Positions 49,501 to 63,237 of a stretch of 64,000 nucleotides of DNA are shown here, in pieces; the first letter of the stretch is position 1; every line of letters begins with the position of its first letter. Location: contig JAGYVD010000007.1 of the NCBI GenBank assembly GCA_021209875.1, forward strand, positions 1-64,000, given 5' to 3'. Under the pieces are notes generated by a model. It made no database searches and was not told where the DNA came from. It was given only the letters and a program-made list of their open reading frames with translations. Made by a program: the position numbers and the translations under genes. The stretch is from Rosellinia necatrix. Taxonomy: Eukaryota; Ascomycota; Sordariomycetes; Xylariales; Xylariaceae.

Positions 49501-50006
49501 CAACAAGCTATAGCTTTTTATATTTTTTTAATTAGTTTAAGCATTTTTTATAAAATTATTTTAAATAGTTTATTTTTATAAAAGTTTTTTTATTAAAATT
49601 AAAAGAAGCTGATATAAGCTTATTTATAAAAGCGTTTTTAAATATTTTAAAAGCAGCGTTTTTATAAGTTTTTTATTTAAAAAAAACGCTTTTTTTTATT
49701 AGCGCGGTTAATAAAGCTGTTTTTTTTAAATAGTCATTTATAAAATTTTTATAAAAATTTATAAACCTCAAAAATCTTTATATGTTTTTAAACGTTATAA
49801 AAACTTTTTATGTTTAAATTATATATAGCTTTTTAAAATTTATATTAATTTTTTTACCTGTTTTTATAATAAATTTTCAATATTTTATTATAAAAATTTT
49901 AAATATGCTTTGATTAATATTTAAATAAAAACCAGCGTTTATAAAATAGCTTAAAACTTGTTTAATTATATAATAATAATTTATTTAAAAGCTTAAAAAA
50001 AATATA
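46553..50006. other. AT-rich DNA, no gene recognised
   Basis: About 3.4 kb of mutated DNA with stops in all frames. A GCAGCTGCAGCCGC patch near 47,230-47,244 keeps G/C. No transposon ends found. It ends at the AGCAT target duplication (50,007-50,011). Confidence 0.55.
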
Positions 50007-50011
50007 AGCAT

Positions 50012-50175
50012 AGTTACAGATGACTGGTCCTTCCTGTAGCGTGCGTGGCACGCACGGGACATTTATACACCTGTTGTCAACTAGTGCGCACAGACCAGCT
50101 GTAGCGCATAAACTAGACTTACCCTACACATCTGTATTTAGCTAGAATTTTAATAGGCTGATTTCTTTTACTTGT
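50012..50175 (+). repeat. 5' LTR of element Y, left part
   Basis: Begins AGTTACAGATGACTGGTCCT and runs to the CTTGT (50,171-50,175) where element X inserted. The LTR continues at 56,863. Together the parts make ~245 bp, matching the 248-bp 3' LTR. It contains a GTGCGCACAGACCAGC segment absent from element X's LTRs, so Y belongs to a longer LTR subtype. Hairpin GCGTGCGTGGCACGC at 50,039-50,053. Confidence 0.85.
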
Positions 50176-50401
50176 TGTTGCACCAGTCACAAATAAGAAG
50201 TCAAGGCTCCAGCAATAAGTGATGTATTGTATAAAAATCTACAGATGAAAAAAAAAAGAGTAAATAAGAGGAATTAGCCCACTAGAATTCTGGCTAAATA
50301 CAGGTGGGGTAGGTCCAGTCTGTACGCTATAATTAGCAACAGGTGTACAGATGTCCTATACGTGCTACGTATGCTATAAAAAAAACTAGTTATCTATAAC
50401 T
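50176..50401 (-). repeat. 3' LTR of element X (226 bp)
   Basis: On the minus strand it begins AGTTATAGATAACTAG and ends GACTGGTGCAACA. It aligns throughout with 56,633-56,857 but is mutated at the U3 end (AAAAAAAACTAG where the 5' LTR has GGAAGGACCAGT on the plus strand). The plus-strand start is TGTTGCACCAGTCACAAATA. Confidence 0.87.
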
Positions 50402-50754
50402 ACCCCCTTTTAAAAAAAATAGCTTATTTATAAAATATGTCTAGGTTTCAAACCTGCAACTTTTATATAGTATTTTCTAGCAAAAAAAAAAATTACCTCA
50501 AGTATTTATTTATATAATGCTTTTTAGGCCTTTATATTATTAAGTTATTATATAAGTTTTTTTATATTATATTATTTTTTTTTACGTTTGTTTTAGTTTA
50601 TGCTTATTTTTGTTTTTATTTTATTATATTTTTCTGTACAGCTTTATTATTATTTTTATATATTATATTAAACCTGTTTTTTTTTGCAGCTTATAATTAA
50701 TTATTTAATTTTATTAAAAGTTCTGCTGCTTTTAAATTTATATTATAAAATTCT

Positions 50755-50895
50755 TTTTGTTGTTCTGCATTATTTTTAAAATTTTTTGCTAAATATTATT
50801 TGTTGTCGATATTCTACCCTTTTTAACTAATTTAATATTATAGCTTTTTATAATATATTTTTAAAGCTCTGATTTTTTTTACGATAAATTCTTTT
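50755..50895 (-). pseudogene. Decayed chromodomain of element X
   Basis: Minus-strand frame reads EFIVKKIRALKIYYKKL, a stop, Y, a stop, IS, a stop, KG, a stop, NIDNK, a stop, YLAKNFKN. This follows the chromodomain pattern (V-E-K-I-L..R...G...Y.V.W.G......TWE...L.N), with the stops at positions expected for Gln and Trp codons. It lies at the C-terminal end of the polyprotein, ~350 bp before the 3' LTR, where chromoviruses carry it. Known chromodomains of such elements recognise heterochromatic histone marks; here the frame is broken. Confidence 0.72.
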
Positions 50896-52384
50896 TTTTT
50901 TTATAGTTCTACTAGGTCTTCGTCCAAGTTTTCGGCTTTTTGTCCTAATAATAAGTTATTTAAATATAATTATAATTAATTAGCATAATATTAATTCGTC
51001 GATTTTTAATTAAGTAGCACTTTTAAAATAAACATATTTTTATTTTTGTTAATTATTTTAAACTTTTATTATATTATAAAATAGTCCAGTTTATCGGACA
51101 GACGGTCTGTCTTTTATAATTGTTTTTTTTTTAGTATTAATATATAGTTTTTTATATTAAAATCGGGGTTTTATTGTCCGCGGTTAGTTTATTTTATTAT
51201 TTACGTTTAAGTTTATTTTAAATATTTTTTAGCAGAGTTTATAAAATAAACTATTTTTAATGCTTTATTTTACGCTTTTGTTTTAAATGCTTTTTTTTTA
51301 ACTAATAGTTTTTTTAGTTTTTTTATAACTGTTTTATTTTTTTAATCAAAATTAAAAAGCATTAAAAATCCTATTTTTATTTTATATAGTAATAATCCCG
51401 TAGATTTATAAAGTAATAATGCTTAAGCATAGTTTATTGCTAGTATTTGTTCTAACTAATTATTTTAATAATAGTTAATATAAAGCTTTAATTATTAGTT
51501 AAAATATTTATTTATTATTTTTATTTATTTAACGGTTTTATAATATTTTATAAAAGCTAATATATATTTTATACTTATTAATTTATATAATTTATTAATA
51601 AAAGCTAAAATAAATTATAATCTTTTATTTAATATTATAGTTATAAATATATTAAATATTTTAAATAAGCTTTCGTAATATATTTTTATTATATTAGTCG
51701 CTATAGCTTGTATTATATAAAAAATCGTTTATATTTTTTTTTTTAAGCGGTCTATTATAATTAATATGTTATTATATTTATGTTTATTCTTAAGCATTTG
51801 TTTAAAATTTATTACTAAATGTTGTTATATATAATTAAAAATTAATAGTAGTTTTAAAAACCCTAGGGTTTTATTACGAAATATTTTTGCCGGTTAATAT
51901 TTTATATAGTTTATTACGTATATATTATAACTATTAGCTAGTCTAAGCTACTAGTATTTTTTTAACACTAGTTTTTTAATTTTACGTTTATTTAAATAAG
52001 CAGTAGGCATATAATTCTAAATTTTTTAAATAAGCCTGGTTTTTAAATAAAAATAATCAAAATCTACTAGCTTTTTATATACTGTTGTTAATCCGTTTTT
52101 AAGTTATTAAAAGTTATTATTTTTTAATTTTTTAGCTTTTTATTAATAGATTTTTATTCTAGAATTTTTTTAGTTTTTTTTTAATATTTTATTAACTAGC
52201 TAAAAACTAGTTAATTTTTTAATTTTTTTTTTAAAGCTAATATAAAAACTTAATATTTCTCTGTTTATAAAAATATTAGTTTTGTTTTCCTGGTAATAAG
52301 TTAAAAAATCGCTAAATATTTTTATATTTTTTTTTTAGCTTTTTATATTATTAAGTTTTTTTATTTATATGATAAAGCGTTAGC

Positions 52385-52545
52385 TACTATGTTTTTTTTT
52401 TTAAAACAGAAAATAATTAAAAAGTTATACTTTAAAAATAGTTTAGTTTATTTAGCTTATTTTAAATTTAAATATTATTTTATATTAAAATGTTTTAGTG
52501 CTTAATAGTCTATAATTATAAAAAAAAGGTTTTTTTAACTATTTA
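52385..52545 (-). pseudogene. Decayed RNase H end of the element X polyprotein
   Basis: Minus-strand reading LK*AK*TKLFLKYNFLIIF corresponds to the end of the Ty3/gypsy RNase H domain, where LRQARW is typical. It is followed by a Lys-rich run and an IVA fragment that fits the ..N..ADALS motif. The mirror copy in Y is at 61,205-61,365. Confidence 0.68.
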
Positions 52546-55500
52546 TTAATTCTGGCTTTTATTTTTTTAACGCTATAGTTACAGCTAGTATTTTTTATTA
52601 AAAATATTATAGTTAAGTTTAATATTATATAATATTTTTAAAAATAAGCTATAAAATATTATTTATTTTTATATAGCTGTAATAATACTTCTGCTGCAAC
52701 TCTGTTAAACAAGTTAGTTTTAACTTTTATAAGCAGCTTATATTAATAATATTTTAATAAAAAGCTATTATTAAAGCTTTTTAATTAATAAAAAGCTTTG
52801 TTATAATTATCTGTTTAATTAAAAGCTTTATTTTTTATATTAGGCGATTTATAAAAATTATAATATGATTATATTAATTAATAAATTTTAGTAAAATTAT
52901 AAAATCCTAAAAAATTATACGTTTTTACTGTAATAAAAGTTTTTAATTTATTACAGCTTTAATTTTTATTAAGTCGACCTATATATTTTAATATTAATAA
53001 TATAACTTAAAATTTAATTTATTATATATAAAAGTCTGATTTTTTAAATCGGCTTATAACTTAATATTACGCAGCTTTTAAAAACTTTTTTATATATATT
53101 TTATATATTTTAAGTTGTTTAAATAAATAAATATATTGTTTATATATACGTTATAAAAATTATTTAAAAATTAAATAATATATTATTAATATATTTTAAA
53201 ATATAAATAAACCGTTTATTAATTTAAATAATAATATTTTATAATAATATGCTTTATATTTTATATAAAAATAATTAGATTTTATTACTTTTATATATAT
53301 AAATATAATAAAAGGCCTGTTTTATATTAATTTTTATAAAGATTTTAATATTTAAAATATAAAACAAAGTTTTTTAATAAATAGTAAAAATATTAGTTTT
53401 TTTATAATTTTGTTTAGTTTTTAATAATCTATATAAAAGCAGAGCTTTTACTAGTTTTTTATAAATAGTATAAACAACGCATATAACGTGTTGTTAAGTT
53501 TAATAAAACCTTTTATAAATTATTAATTAAATATTTTTATATAGCTTTTAATTTATTAAACAATATTTTATATAAAAATTATATTTTAAGTTTTTAGCTG
53601 ATTTATTTTTATAAAATTTATTTTATAATTTATATAAAGTTAATAAAAAGTAAATTATCTGATTTTTTTTATTAAACGTGTTAAAAAGTCGTAATATTTT
53701 AAAAGTATAAGTTCTAATGTTTTTGTTCTAGCTTATTTTAGTTCTTTATTTTTATTTATTTATTTTTTTTCTGTTTATTAGTTTATTAATTTAATAAATA
53801 TTAATAATTTATATTTTGTTAGCGCTTTAGTTTTTTTTTATTAAAGTTATAAACGTAGTAGCATTAAAAATAGCAATTTAAATATTAAGTTTTTTTTTAT
53901 ACCAGCTTATACTGTTTTTTTTTATGCGATAAAATCTGTTAATATTAGATTTTTATAAAAGTAATACGTTTTTGTTAATTTTTTTTAAAATCGGTTTTAT
54001 TTTTAACATAAAAAAAATAGTTTTTTTTAAGTTTTTTTTTAATTTTTTTAAGTAATTTTGCGTTAAGTCGTTTTTTTTTTTTTTTAGCAGCATATTTCTA
54101 AAAATACTTGCTGCAGTATTTCTTTCTAGTGTTTTTTTTTTTTTTATTAAGTTTAATGTTATAGTTTTATCGGTCGGCGTTTTTTAATATTTTAAATGTT
54201 ATAATTAAATTTTATTTTATTTATTGCTAATATATAATTATATTTATAATTTTTAATAAGTTAAAAAAAAATTAAAATATATTGTTTTATATTTAATAAT
54301 ATATTATATTGTTTAAACTATTTTTTTTAATTATAACTTTATAGTTTATATTTAATATATTAATAAAAATATTTTTAAAAGTTTTATTATATATTTTTAA
54401 AATTAGTTGTAACGCTGTATTAATTTTTTAATCCGATTTTCTATTATATTTAATAACTATTTGTTGTTTAAACTTATTTATAATTAACAGATTAAACAGC
54501 TTTATTAATTTTTAGTAAAAATATATTTATATATATATATATACCTGCTTTTATATTTTTAAATACGTTATAACTTATTAAAAATAGTCCGTTATTATAT
54601 AAAATATATATATATAATAAGGGTTTATTATTTAAATAATTGTTTATTATATTTTTTTTTATAAACAGTAATACCGGCTTTAAAAAAGTTTATTTGCTTT
54701 AAAGTTATTTTTTTTATTTTAATATTAAAAGTATTTTTTTAATATTATAATAAAAGTTAGTTTATATTTATTTATAATAGCGTTAACGCAGGCGTTATAT
54801 TATATTTAGTTAAAAGTTTTAAAAAATAATTTTTAATAATATATTTTTTTTGTTTGCAACAAAAATATTTATTTTTTATAATCAGCTATTTTATTTTTTT
54901 AGTTAATAATTTAAACGTTTAGTTTTAATTTGTTAATAATAATATAAATAAAACAGATATTTATTTTTTAACAGGCGTTATAAAAATATAATTACGTTAA
55001 ATATAAAATATATTTTTAAAAGTTTTTTGTTTTATAAACGTTAATATATTTTTAGTTATTAATTAATAAATAATAAGCTATTTATATATAATATTTTATA
55101 TATATGTTAAAGTTTACTAATTTTTAAAGTATTTAGAAATTGTTTTAATTGTAAGTTATAAAAACAATTTATTTTTAAACTTTTTTTTTTATTTAGTTTT
55201 ATTAAAACATGTTTTTTTAGCAAGTTTTATAAAGTCTGTTTTAAATTAAATAAATTTAAATAGAAAATATTTATTAAAATTTAACGTTTTATAATCAGCT
55301 TTTGTTTTTTTAAAGCGTTTATATTTTTATAAATATTATATAAATATTATATAAAGTTTTTAAATGTTATAATTATATTAAAATATTTATTTAATAAATA
55401 AAAATCAGGTTTTTAAAGCTTTTTAATAAAATAGGATTTAATATCGCTTATTTTTATAAAGTTATTTATAAACTAATCTGTATTAACTTTTAAGCGATTT

Positions 55501-56632
55501 ATTATATTATAATTTTAGATTTTAAAATTAACTTTATTTTTATAGTTTTATTATAAAATTTATTTATTAAAATTTTAATAAATTTATAAAATTTTTTTAA
55601 AACTTTTAAAAAATATGTTTTATATTTAATTAAGCAAGTTAACTATTTATTAGTTTAATTTATATAAAAATTCTATAAACGGTTTTATTTTTTAATTATT
55701 ATTTTAAGTTTAGTTATAATATAGTTTATAGCTGTATTATTAAAACTTTTTTAGTTTAAACATAAAAGTTTTTAAAAATAGTTTAATATAACTTGTTTAA
55801 TTTTTATTAAGCTTTAATATAATTTTTTATATGTTAATAAAATAGCTTTATATTATTTTTAATTTTATAGTTTAATTTCTAAGTTTTTTTTATATTTTTT
55901 TTGATTTTTTATTTAATTAAATCGCATATGTTTTAAATTTTTTAGTTTATTTAAAAGCGATTTTTATCTATTTTATAGTATATTATATAAAAAGTAGTAA
56001 TTTATTACTCTTTATTAAAATATTATTAGTATATATATTTAAAGTTTTATTTTGTTAAATAAAGCAGTAGTAATAAAAAATATTTAAGCTAAATTAGTAA
56101 ATGTTTTAAAATTAATTAGTTTTTTATTATTTAGCCAGGCTAAAATATTTTTTTTTATAATTAATTTTTATAAAAAAACAGTTTGTTTGTTTTTAACGGC
56201 CAGGCTTGTAAACTGTTATACTAGTAAGCCAACAGCTTTAAAAAAAAACTCGTTTGTTTTTTTATATAATGCTTTTTTAAATTTAAAGTCCTGGATTTAT
56301 AAATAAAATTCTAAAGCCAGCTTTACTAGCGGTTTTTAAGCGTTAACATCGGTTTTATTGCTAGTTTTTATAATAAATTACGTTATAACAGGTTTTTTAA
56401 AGCTAAATTAAATATATTTAGTTTTATACACGTTGTTAGGGGTTTTACTGACGGAATAATTAAAAGATTTAAGCGCTATATAAAACAGGGTTATTTTTTA
56501 GCGTGCTAAAGTTTTAGTTTGTTTTTGGCTACTTTTAGCTTTTGCGGTAAAAGCTATTTTAAAATCGGTTAATAGAAAATATTTAAAAAAGTAGTTCTAA
56601 TGCTTTAAAAATAAATTAAATAATTTATAAAT

Positions 56633-56857
56633 TGTTGCATTAGTTATAAATAAAAAGTTAAAGCTTCAGTAATAAGTAATATATTATATGAAAATCTACA
56701 GATAAAAAAAAAAAAGTAAATAGGAGGAATTAGCCCACTAGAATTCTGGCTAAGTACAGGTAGGGTGGGTCCAGTCTATGCGCTACAATTGGCAACAGGT
56801 GTACGGATATCCCATACGTGCCACGCACGCTACAGGAAGGACCAGTCATCCGTAAGT
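56633..56857 (-). repeat. 5' LTR of element X (225 bp), less mutated than its partner
   Basis: On the minus strand it begins ACTTACGGATGACTGGTCCT and ends ACTAATGCAACA. The U3 part keeps GC-rich words (CGTGCCACGCACGCTACAGG on the plus strand at ~56,817-56,836). The R/U5 end is heavily mutated compared with the 3' LTR. Confidence 0.87.
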
Positions 56858-56862
56858 CTTGT

Positions 56863-56943
56863 TTTTTTTTTTATTTATAAATTTTTTTATAATATATTAT
56901 TTATTACTAAGGCTTTAATTTTTTATTTATAATTAATATAATA
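56863..56943 (+). repeat. 5' LTR of element Y, right part
   Basis: Continues the host LTR after the CTTGT duplication: T-run, ATTTATAAATTTTTTTATAA, ATTACTAAGGCTTTAATTTT, and end TAATTAATATAATA. This is the mutated form of TAACTAGTGCAACA in the 3' LTR at 63,472-63,485. The following 56,944+ matches the segment just inside X's 5' LTR in inverse orientation. Confidence 0.82.
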
Positions 56944-59444
56944 ATATATAAATTATTTAATTTATTTTAAAGCATTAAAACTGTTTTTTAAATATTTTTC
57001 TAAACTAATCTTAAAATAGCATTTATTATAAAAGCTAAAAGTAGTTAAAAACAAGCTAAAACTTGAGCACGTTAAAAAGCAATTTTATTTTATAGAACGT
57101 TTAAATTTTTAATTATTTTGTTAATAAAACTTTTAATAATATATATAAAATTAAATATATTTAATTTAGCTTTAAAAACTTTTATAATATAATTTATTAT
57201 AAACACTAGCAATAAAACTAATATTAGCGTTTAAAAACCGCTAGTAAACCTAGTTTTAGAATTTTATTTATAAATCTAGAACTTTAAATTTAAAAAAATA
57301 TTATATAAAAAAATAAGCAAGTTTTTTTTTTAAGCTGTTACCTTGTTAATATAACAGTTTATAAGCCTAGCTGTTAAAAACAAGCCAACTGTTTTTTATA
57401 AAAACTAATTATAAAAAAATATTTAAGCTTAATTTAATAATAAAAACTAATTAATTTTAAAATATTTATTAATTTAGCTTAAAAATTTTTACTGCTGCTG
57501 TTTTATTTAATAAAATAAAACTTTAAATATATATATTAATAATATTTTAATAAATAATAATAAACTATTATTTTTTATATAATATATTATAAAATAAATA
57601 AAATTGTTTTTAAATAAGCTAAAAATTTAAAGCATATAGGATTTAATTAAATAAAAATTAAAGAAAATATATAAAAACTTAAAATTAAATTATAAAACTA
57701 AAAATAATATAAAGCTATTTTATAAATTTATGAAAAATTATATTAAAGCTTAATAAAATTAAACAAGTTATATAAAACTGTTTTTAAAAGTTTTACGTTT
57801 AAACTAAAAAAGTTTTAATAACGCTGCTATAAACTATGCTATAATTAAACTTAAAATAATAATTAAAAAATAAAACCGTTTATTAGATTTTTATATAAAT
57901 TAAACTAATAAATAGTTAACTTGTTTAATTAAATATAAAATATATTTTTTAAAACATTTTAAAAAATCTTATAAATTTATTAAAATTTTAATAAATAAAT
58001 GCTATAATAAAACTATAAAAACAAAATTAATTTTAAAATTTAATATTATAATATAATAAATCGCTTAAAATTAATATAAACTAGTTTATAAATAATTTTA
58101 TAAAAATAAGCAATATTAAATCTTATTTAAGTAAAAAGCTTTAAAAATTTAATTTTTATTTATTAAATAAATATTTTAATATAATTATAATATTTAAAAA
58201 TTTAATATAATATTTATATAATACTTATAATAATATAAATGCTTTAAAAAAATAAAAGCTAATTATAAAGCGTTAAATTTTAATAAGTATTTTTATTTAA
58301 ATTTATTTAATTTAAAACAAGCTTTATAAAACTTGTTAAAAAACATGTTTTAATAAAGCTAAATAAAAAAAAAAGTTTAAAAATAAGTTATTGTTATAAT
58401 TTATAACTAAAACAATTTTCAAATATTTTAAGAAATTAGTAAATTTTAACGCAAATATAAAATACGGCATATAAAAAGCTTATTATGTATTAATTAATAA
58501 TTAAAAACGTATAAACGCTTATTAAATAAAAAAAACTTTTAAAAACACGCTTTATATTTAATATAATTATATTTTATAACGCTTATTAAAAAATAAATGT
58601 TTGTTTTATTTACAATATAATTAACAAGTTAAAACTAAACATTTAAATTATTAACTAAAAAATAAAACAGCAAATTATAAAAATAAATGTTTTTATTATA
58701 AACAGAAAAATATATTATTAAAAATTGTTTTTAAAACTTTTAACTAAATATAATATAATGTTTACGTTAATATTATTATAAATAAATATAAACTAATTTT
58801 TATTACAAGATTAAAAAAAGTATTTTTAATATTAAAACAAAAAAAAGTAATTTTAAAATAAATAATTTTTTTAAAGCTAGTATTACTGTTTATAAATAAA
58901 AAAATATAATAAATAATTATTTAAACAATAAACTTTTATTATATATATATATTTTATATAATAACAGATCATTTTAATAAATTATAATATATTTAAAAAT
59001 ACAAAAGCAGGTATATATATATATATAAATATATTTTTATTAAAAATTAATAAAGCTATTTAATATATTCATTATAAATAAGTTTAAACAATAAATAGTT
59101 ATTAAATATAATAAAAATTAAATAAAAAATTAATATAATATTATAATTAATTTTAAAAATATATAATAAAACTTTTAAAAACGTTTTTATTAATATATTA
59201 TGTATAAACTATAAAGTTATAATTAAAGAAAAATAGTTTAAATAATATAATATATTATTAAATATAAAACAATATCTTTTAGTTTTTTTTTAATTTATAA
59301 AAAATTATGAAAATAATTATATATTAGCAATAAGTAAAATAAAAACCTGGTTATAATATTTAAAATATTAAAAAATACTAATTAATAAAACTATAATATT
59401 CAACTTTATAAAAAAAAAAAAACATTAAAAAAAAAGTGCAGCAG

Positions 59445-59638
59445 CAAGTTAGTAAGGTTTACTAGGGGTAGTGTGGTTAAGTCTGTAAAAGTGTGATGTA
59501 GATTAGATGGAGGCTCCTGGTCCCGCAGGGACCAGAAGCCTTGTTAGGCTAGGTTACCTTATCTAAGCTACACAATCCTTATCTAGCTAGCTTCGCTAGC
59601 TAGATAAGAAGCCCCCCCTTCCTGACTGTGTCACAAGT
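59445..59638 (-). mobile_element. Solo LTR of family 1 (184 bp) inside element Y, with CAAGT duplication
   Basis: The LTR (59,450-59,633) is flanked by CAAGT on both sides (59,445-59,449 and 59,634-59,638). Removing it and one CAAGT restores continuity with the mirror sequence of element X near 54,110 (AATACTTGCTGCAG). In the minus orientation it begins TGACACAGTCAGGAAGGGGG and ends AAACCTTACTA. Two nearly perfect hairpins are intact: ATCTAGCTAGC/GCTAGCTAGAT at 59,581-59,605, and CTGGTCCC-GCA-GGGACCAG at 59,517-59,535. It keeps far more G/C than the other copies and serves as the reference for the family. Confidence 0.92.
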
Positions 59639-61204
59639 ATTTTTAAAAACATGCCGCTAAAAAAAAAAAAAAACGACTTAACATAAAATTATTTAAAAAA
59701 AATAAAAAAAAACTTAAAAAAAACTATTTTTTTTATGTTAAAAATAAAACCGATTTTAAAGAAAACCGACAAAAATATGTTATTTTTATAAAAATTTAAT
59801 ATTAATAGATTTTACAGCATAAAAAAAAATAGTATAAGCTGGTATACAAAAAGACTTAATATTTAAATTATTATTTTTAATATTATTATATTTATAACTT
59901 TAATAAAAAAAACTAAAGCGTAAATAAAATATAAATTGTTAATATGTAGTAAATTAAAAATTAATAAATAAAAACAAATAAATAAATAACAATAAAAATA
60001 AAAATAAGCTAGAATAAAAGCGTTAAAACTTATATTTTTAAAATATTATAACTTTTTAACACGTTTAGTAAAAAATTAAATAATTTATTTTTTATTAATT
60101 TTATATAAATTAGAAAATAAATTTTATAAAAATAAATTAGCTAAAGATTTAAAATATAGCTTTTATATAAAATATTATTTAATAAGTTAAAAGTTATATA
60201 AAAACATTTAATTAATAGCTTATAAAAAGTTTTATTAAACTTAATAACGCGTTATATATATTGTTTATATTATTTATATAAAAAGCTAATAAAAACTCTT
60301 TTTTATATAAACTATTAAAAATTAAATAAAATTATAAAAAACTAGTATTTTTACAACTTATTAAAAAACTTTGTTTTATATTTTAAAGATTAAAATTTTT
60401 ATAAAAATTAATATAAAACAAGCTTTTATTAGATTTATATATATAAAAGAATAAAAATTTAATTATTTTTATTTAAAATATAAAATATACTATTACAAAA
60501 TATTCTTGTTTAAATTAATAAATATTTTGTTTATATTTTAAAAGTATATTAATGATATATTATTAAATTTTTAAATAATTTTTATAATATATATATAAAT
60601 AACGTATTTATTTATTTAAACGATTTAAAATATATAAAATATAAATAAAAAAGTTTTTTAAAAGCTGTATAACGCTGGTTTATAAGCTGATTTAAAAAAT
60701 CAGAGTTTTATATATAATAAATTAAATTTTTACGTTATATTATTAATATTAAAATATATAAGTTAACTTAATAAAAATTAAAGCTATAATAAACTAAAAC
60801 TTTTATTATAATAAAAATATGTAATCTTTTTAAAATTTTATAACTTTTATTAAAAATTTATTAATTAATATAGTTATATTATAATTTTATAAATCGTTTA
60901 ATATAAAAAATAAAGCTTTTAATTAAATAAACAATTATAATAAAGTTTTTATTAATTAAAAAGCTTTAATAACAGCTTTTTATTAAAATATTATTAATAT
61001 AAACTGTTTATAAAAATTAAAATTAATTTATTTAAGAAAATTATAGCAGAAATATTATTATATTTATATAAAAATAAATAATATTTTATAGCTTATTTTT
61101 AAAAATATTATATACTATTAAACTTAACTATAATATTTTTAATAAAAAATGCTTGCTGTAATTATAATGTTAAAAAATAAAAGCTAGAATTAATAAATAG
61201 TTAA

Positions 61205-61365
61205 AAAAACTTTTTTATAATTATAAACTATTAAATATAAAAACATTTTTAATATAAAATAATATTTAAATTTAAAATAAACTAAATAAACAAAACTATT
61301 TTTAAAATATAATTTTTAATTATTTTTGTTTTAAAAAAAACGTAGTAGCTAACGTTTTATTATAT
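61205..61365 (+). pseudogene. Decayed RNase H end of the element Y polyprotein
   Basis: Plus-strand frame from 61,272: LK*TK*TKLFLKYNF, then a one-base slip and NVVANVL (61,339-61,359). Compared with the Ty3/gypsy pattern LRQARWAEL...F.F...Y.PGK.N.VADALS, the changes are G to A (Ala to Thr, Asp to Asn, Glu to Lys) and Gln or Trp codons turned into stops. Confidence 0.7.
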
Positions 61366-62765
61366 AAATAAAAAACTTAATAACGGAAAAAATAAAAAAA
61401 GCAGAAAAATATTTAGCAATTTTTAATTTATTATTAGCAAAACAAAACTAATATTTTTATAAATAAAAAATATTAAATTTTATACTAGCTTTAAAAAAAA
61501 TTAAAAATTACCTAGTTTTTAACTAATTAATAAAATATTAAAAAAACTAGAAAAATTTTAAAATAAAAGTTTATTAATAAAAGCTAAAAAATAAAAAATA
61601 ATAACTTTTAGCAACTTAAAACAGATTAATAATAATATATAAAAAGCTAAGAGTTTTAATTATTTTTAATTAAAAATTAAGCTTATTTAAAAATTTATAA
61701 TAATATGTTTATTACTTATTTAAATAAATATAAAACTAGAAAATTAGTATTAAAAAATATTAATAGTTTAGACTAGCTAATAGTTATAATATATATATAA
61801 TAAACTATATAAAGTGCTGATTAATAAAAATAGTTTATAATAAAACCGTAGGGTTTTTAAAACTATTATTAATTTTTAACTATATATAGCGATATTTAAT
61901 AATAAATTTTAAATAAATGTTTTAAAGCAAGCATAAATATAATAATATATTAGTTATAATAAACTGTTTAAAAGAATATATATATAAACAATTTTTATAT
62001 AATATAAGCTATAATAATTAATATAATAAAAATATATTATAAAAGTTTATTTAAAATATTTAATATATTTATCACTATAATATTAAATAAAAACTATAAT
62101 TTATTTTAGCTTTTATTAATAAATTATATAAATTAATAAGTATAAAATATATATTAGCTTTTATAAAATATTATAAAACTATTAAATAAGTAGAAATAAT
62201 TAATAAATATTTTAATTAATATTTAAAACTTTATCTTAGTTATTATTAAAATAATTAATTAAAATAAATATTAATAATAAATTATAGTTAAATATTATTA
62301 TTTTATAAGTTTATAAAATAGTTAATATATAAAATAAAAATAAAACAGCTGCAGAAAAATTAAAAAATTAATAGTTAAAAAAAGCTTTTAAAATAAAAAT
62401 ATAAAATAAAACATTAAAAATAGTTTATTTTATAAATTTTATTAAAAATATTTAAAATAAATTTAAATATAAATAATAAAATAAGCTAACTATAAATAAT
62501 AAAACCTTGATTTTAATATAAAAACTATATATTAATATTAAAAAAAATAATTATAAAAACAGACCGTCTGTTTAATAAATTAAACTATTTTATAATATAA
62601 TAAAAGTTTAAAATAAAAAATAAAAATAAAAACATGTTTATTTTAAAAATGCTGTTTAATTAAAAATTAATAAATTAATATTACGCCGATTAATTATTAA
62701 TATATTTAAATAATTTATTATTAAAATAAAAAGCCGAAAATTTAAACAAAAATTAATTAAACCGT

Positions 62766-62880
62766 AAAAAAAAAAATTAACGCTTTAAAATATATTATAA
62801 AAGCTATTATATTAAATTAATTAAATAAAATTAAAATATTAACAATAAATAATATTTAGCAAAAATTTTAAAAATAGTAC
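62766..62880 (+). pseudogene. Decayed chromodomain of element Y
   Basis: Mirror equivalent of 50,755-50,895. The nucleotide match is clear (ACGCTTTAAAATATATTATA, AGCTATTATATTAAATTAAT, AATAATATTTAGCAAAAATT), but the frame is more damaged than in X. Confidence 0.65.
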
Positions 62881-63237
62881 AAAATTATTAAAAAAATTTA
62901 TAATATAAATTTAAAAACAGCAGAACTTCTAATAAAATTAAATAATTAATTATAAGCTGCAAAAAAACAAGTTTAATATAATATATAAAAATAATAATAA
63001 AACTATATAAAAAATATAATAAAATAAACATAAAAATAAATATAAATTTAAACAAATATAAAAAAATAATATAATTTAAAAACCTTATATAATAACTTAA
63101 TAATATAAAAGCTTAAAAAACATTATATAAATAAATATTTAAAGCGATTTTTTTTTTATTAAAAAATATTATATAAAAGTTGCAGGTTTAAAACTTAAAC
63201 ATGTTTTATAAACAAGCTATTTTTTTTTAAATAAAAT

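Larger units (their letters stand above)
50176..56857 (-). mobile_element. Ty3/gypsy chromovirus (family 2), inner copy X, inserted in the 5' LTR of Y
   Basis: LTRs at 56,633-56,857 (5') and 50,176-50,401 (3') bound a 6.2-kb interior. CTTGT occurs on both sides (50,171-50,175 and 56,858-56,862), and the host LTR sequence resumes directly after it. Sense is minus: a polypurine tract, read on the minus strand as AAAAGGGGGT, abuts the 3' LTR at 50,402-50,411. The RNase H pattern LK*AK*TKLFLKYNF is readable at ~52,470-52,425, and a chromodomain at 50,895-50,755. The GCT (Ala) retained here, where Y has ACT, shows the G-to-A changes directly. The interior is nearly the mirror image of 56,944-63,237. 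Confidence 0.88.

Noticed and set aside
50440..50462. tRNA-like B-box (GGTTTCAAACC) just inside the left LTR of element X
   Set aside because: No cloverleaf can be drawn around it, and the position is at the 3' end of the element, not at a primer-binding site.
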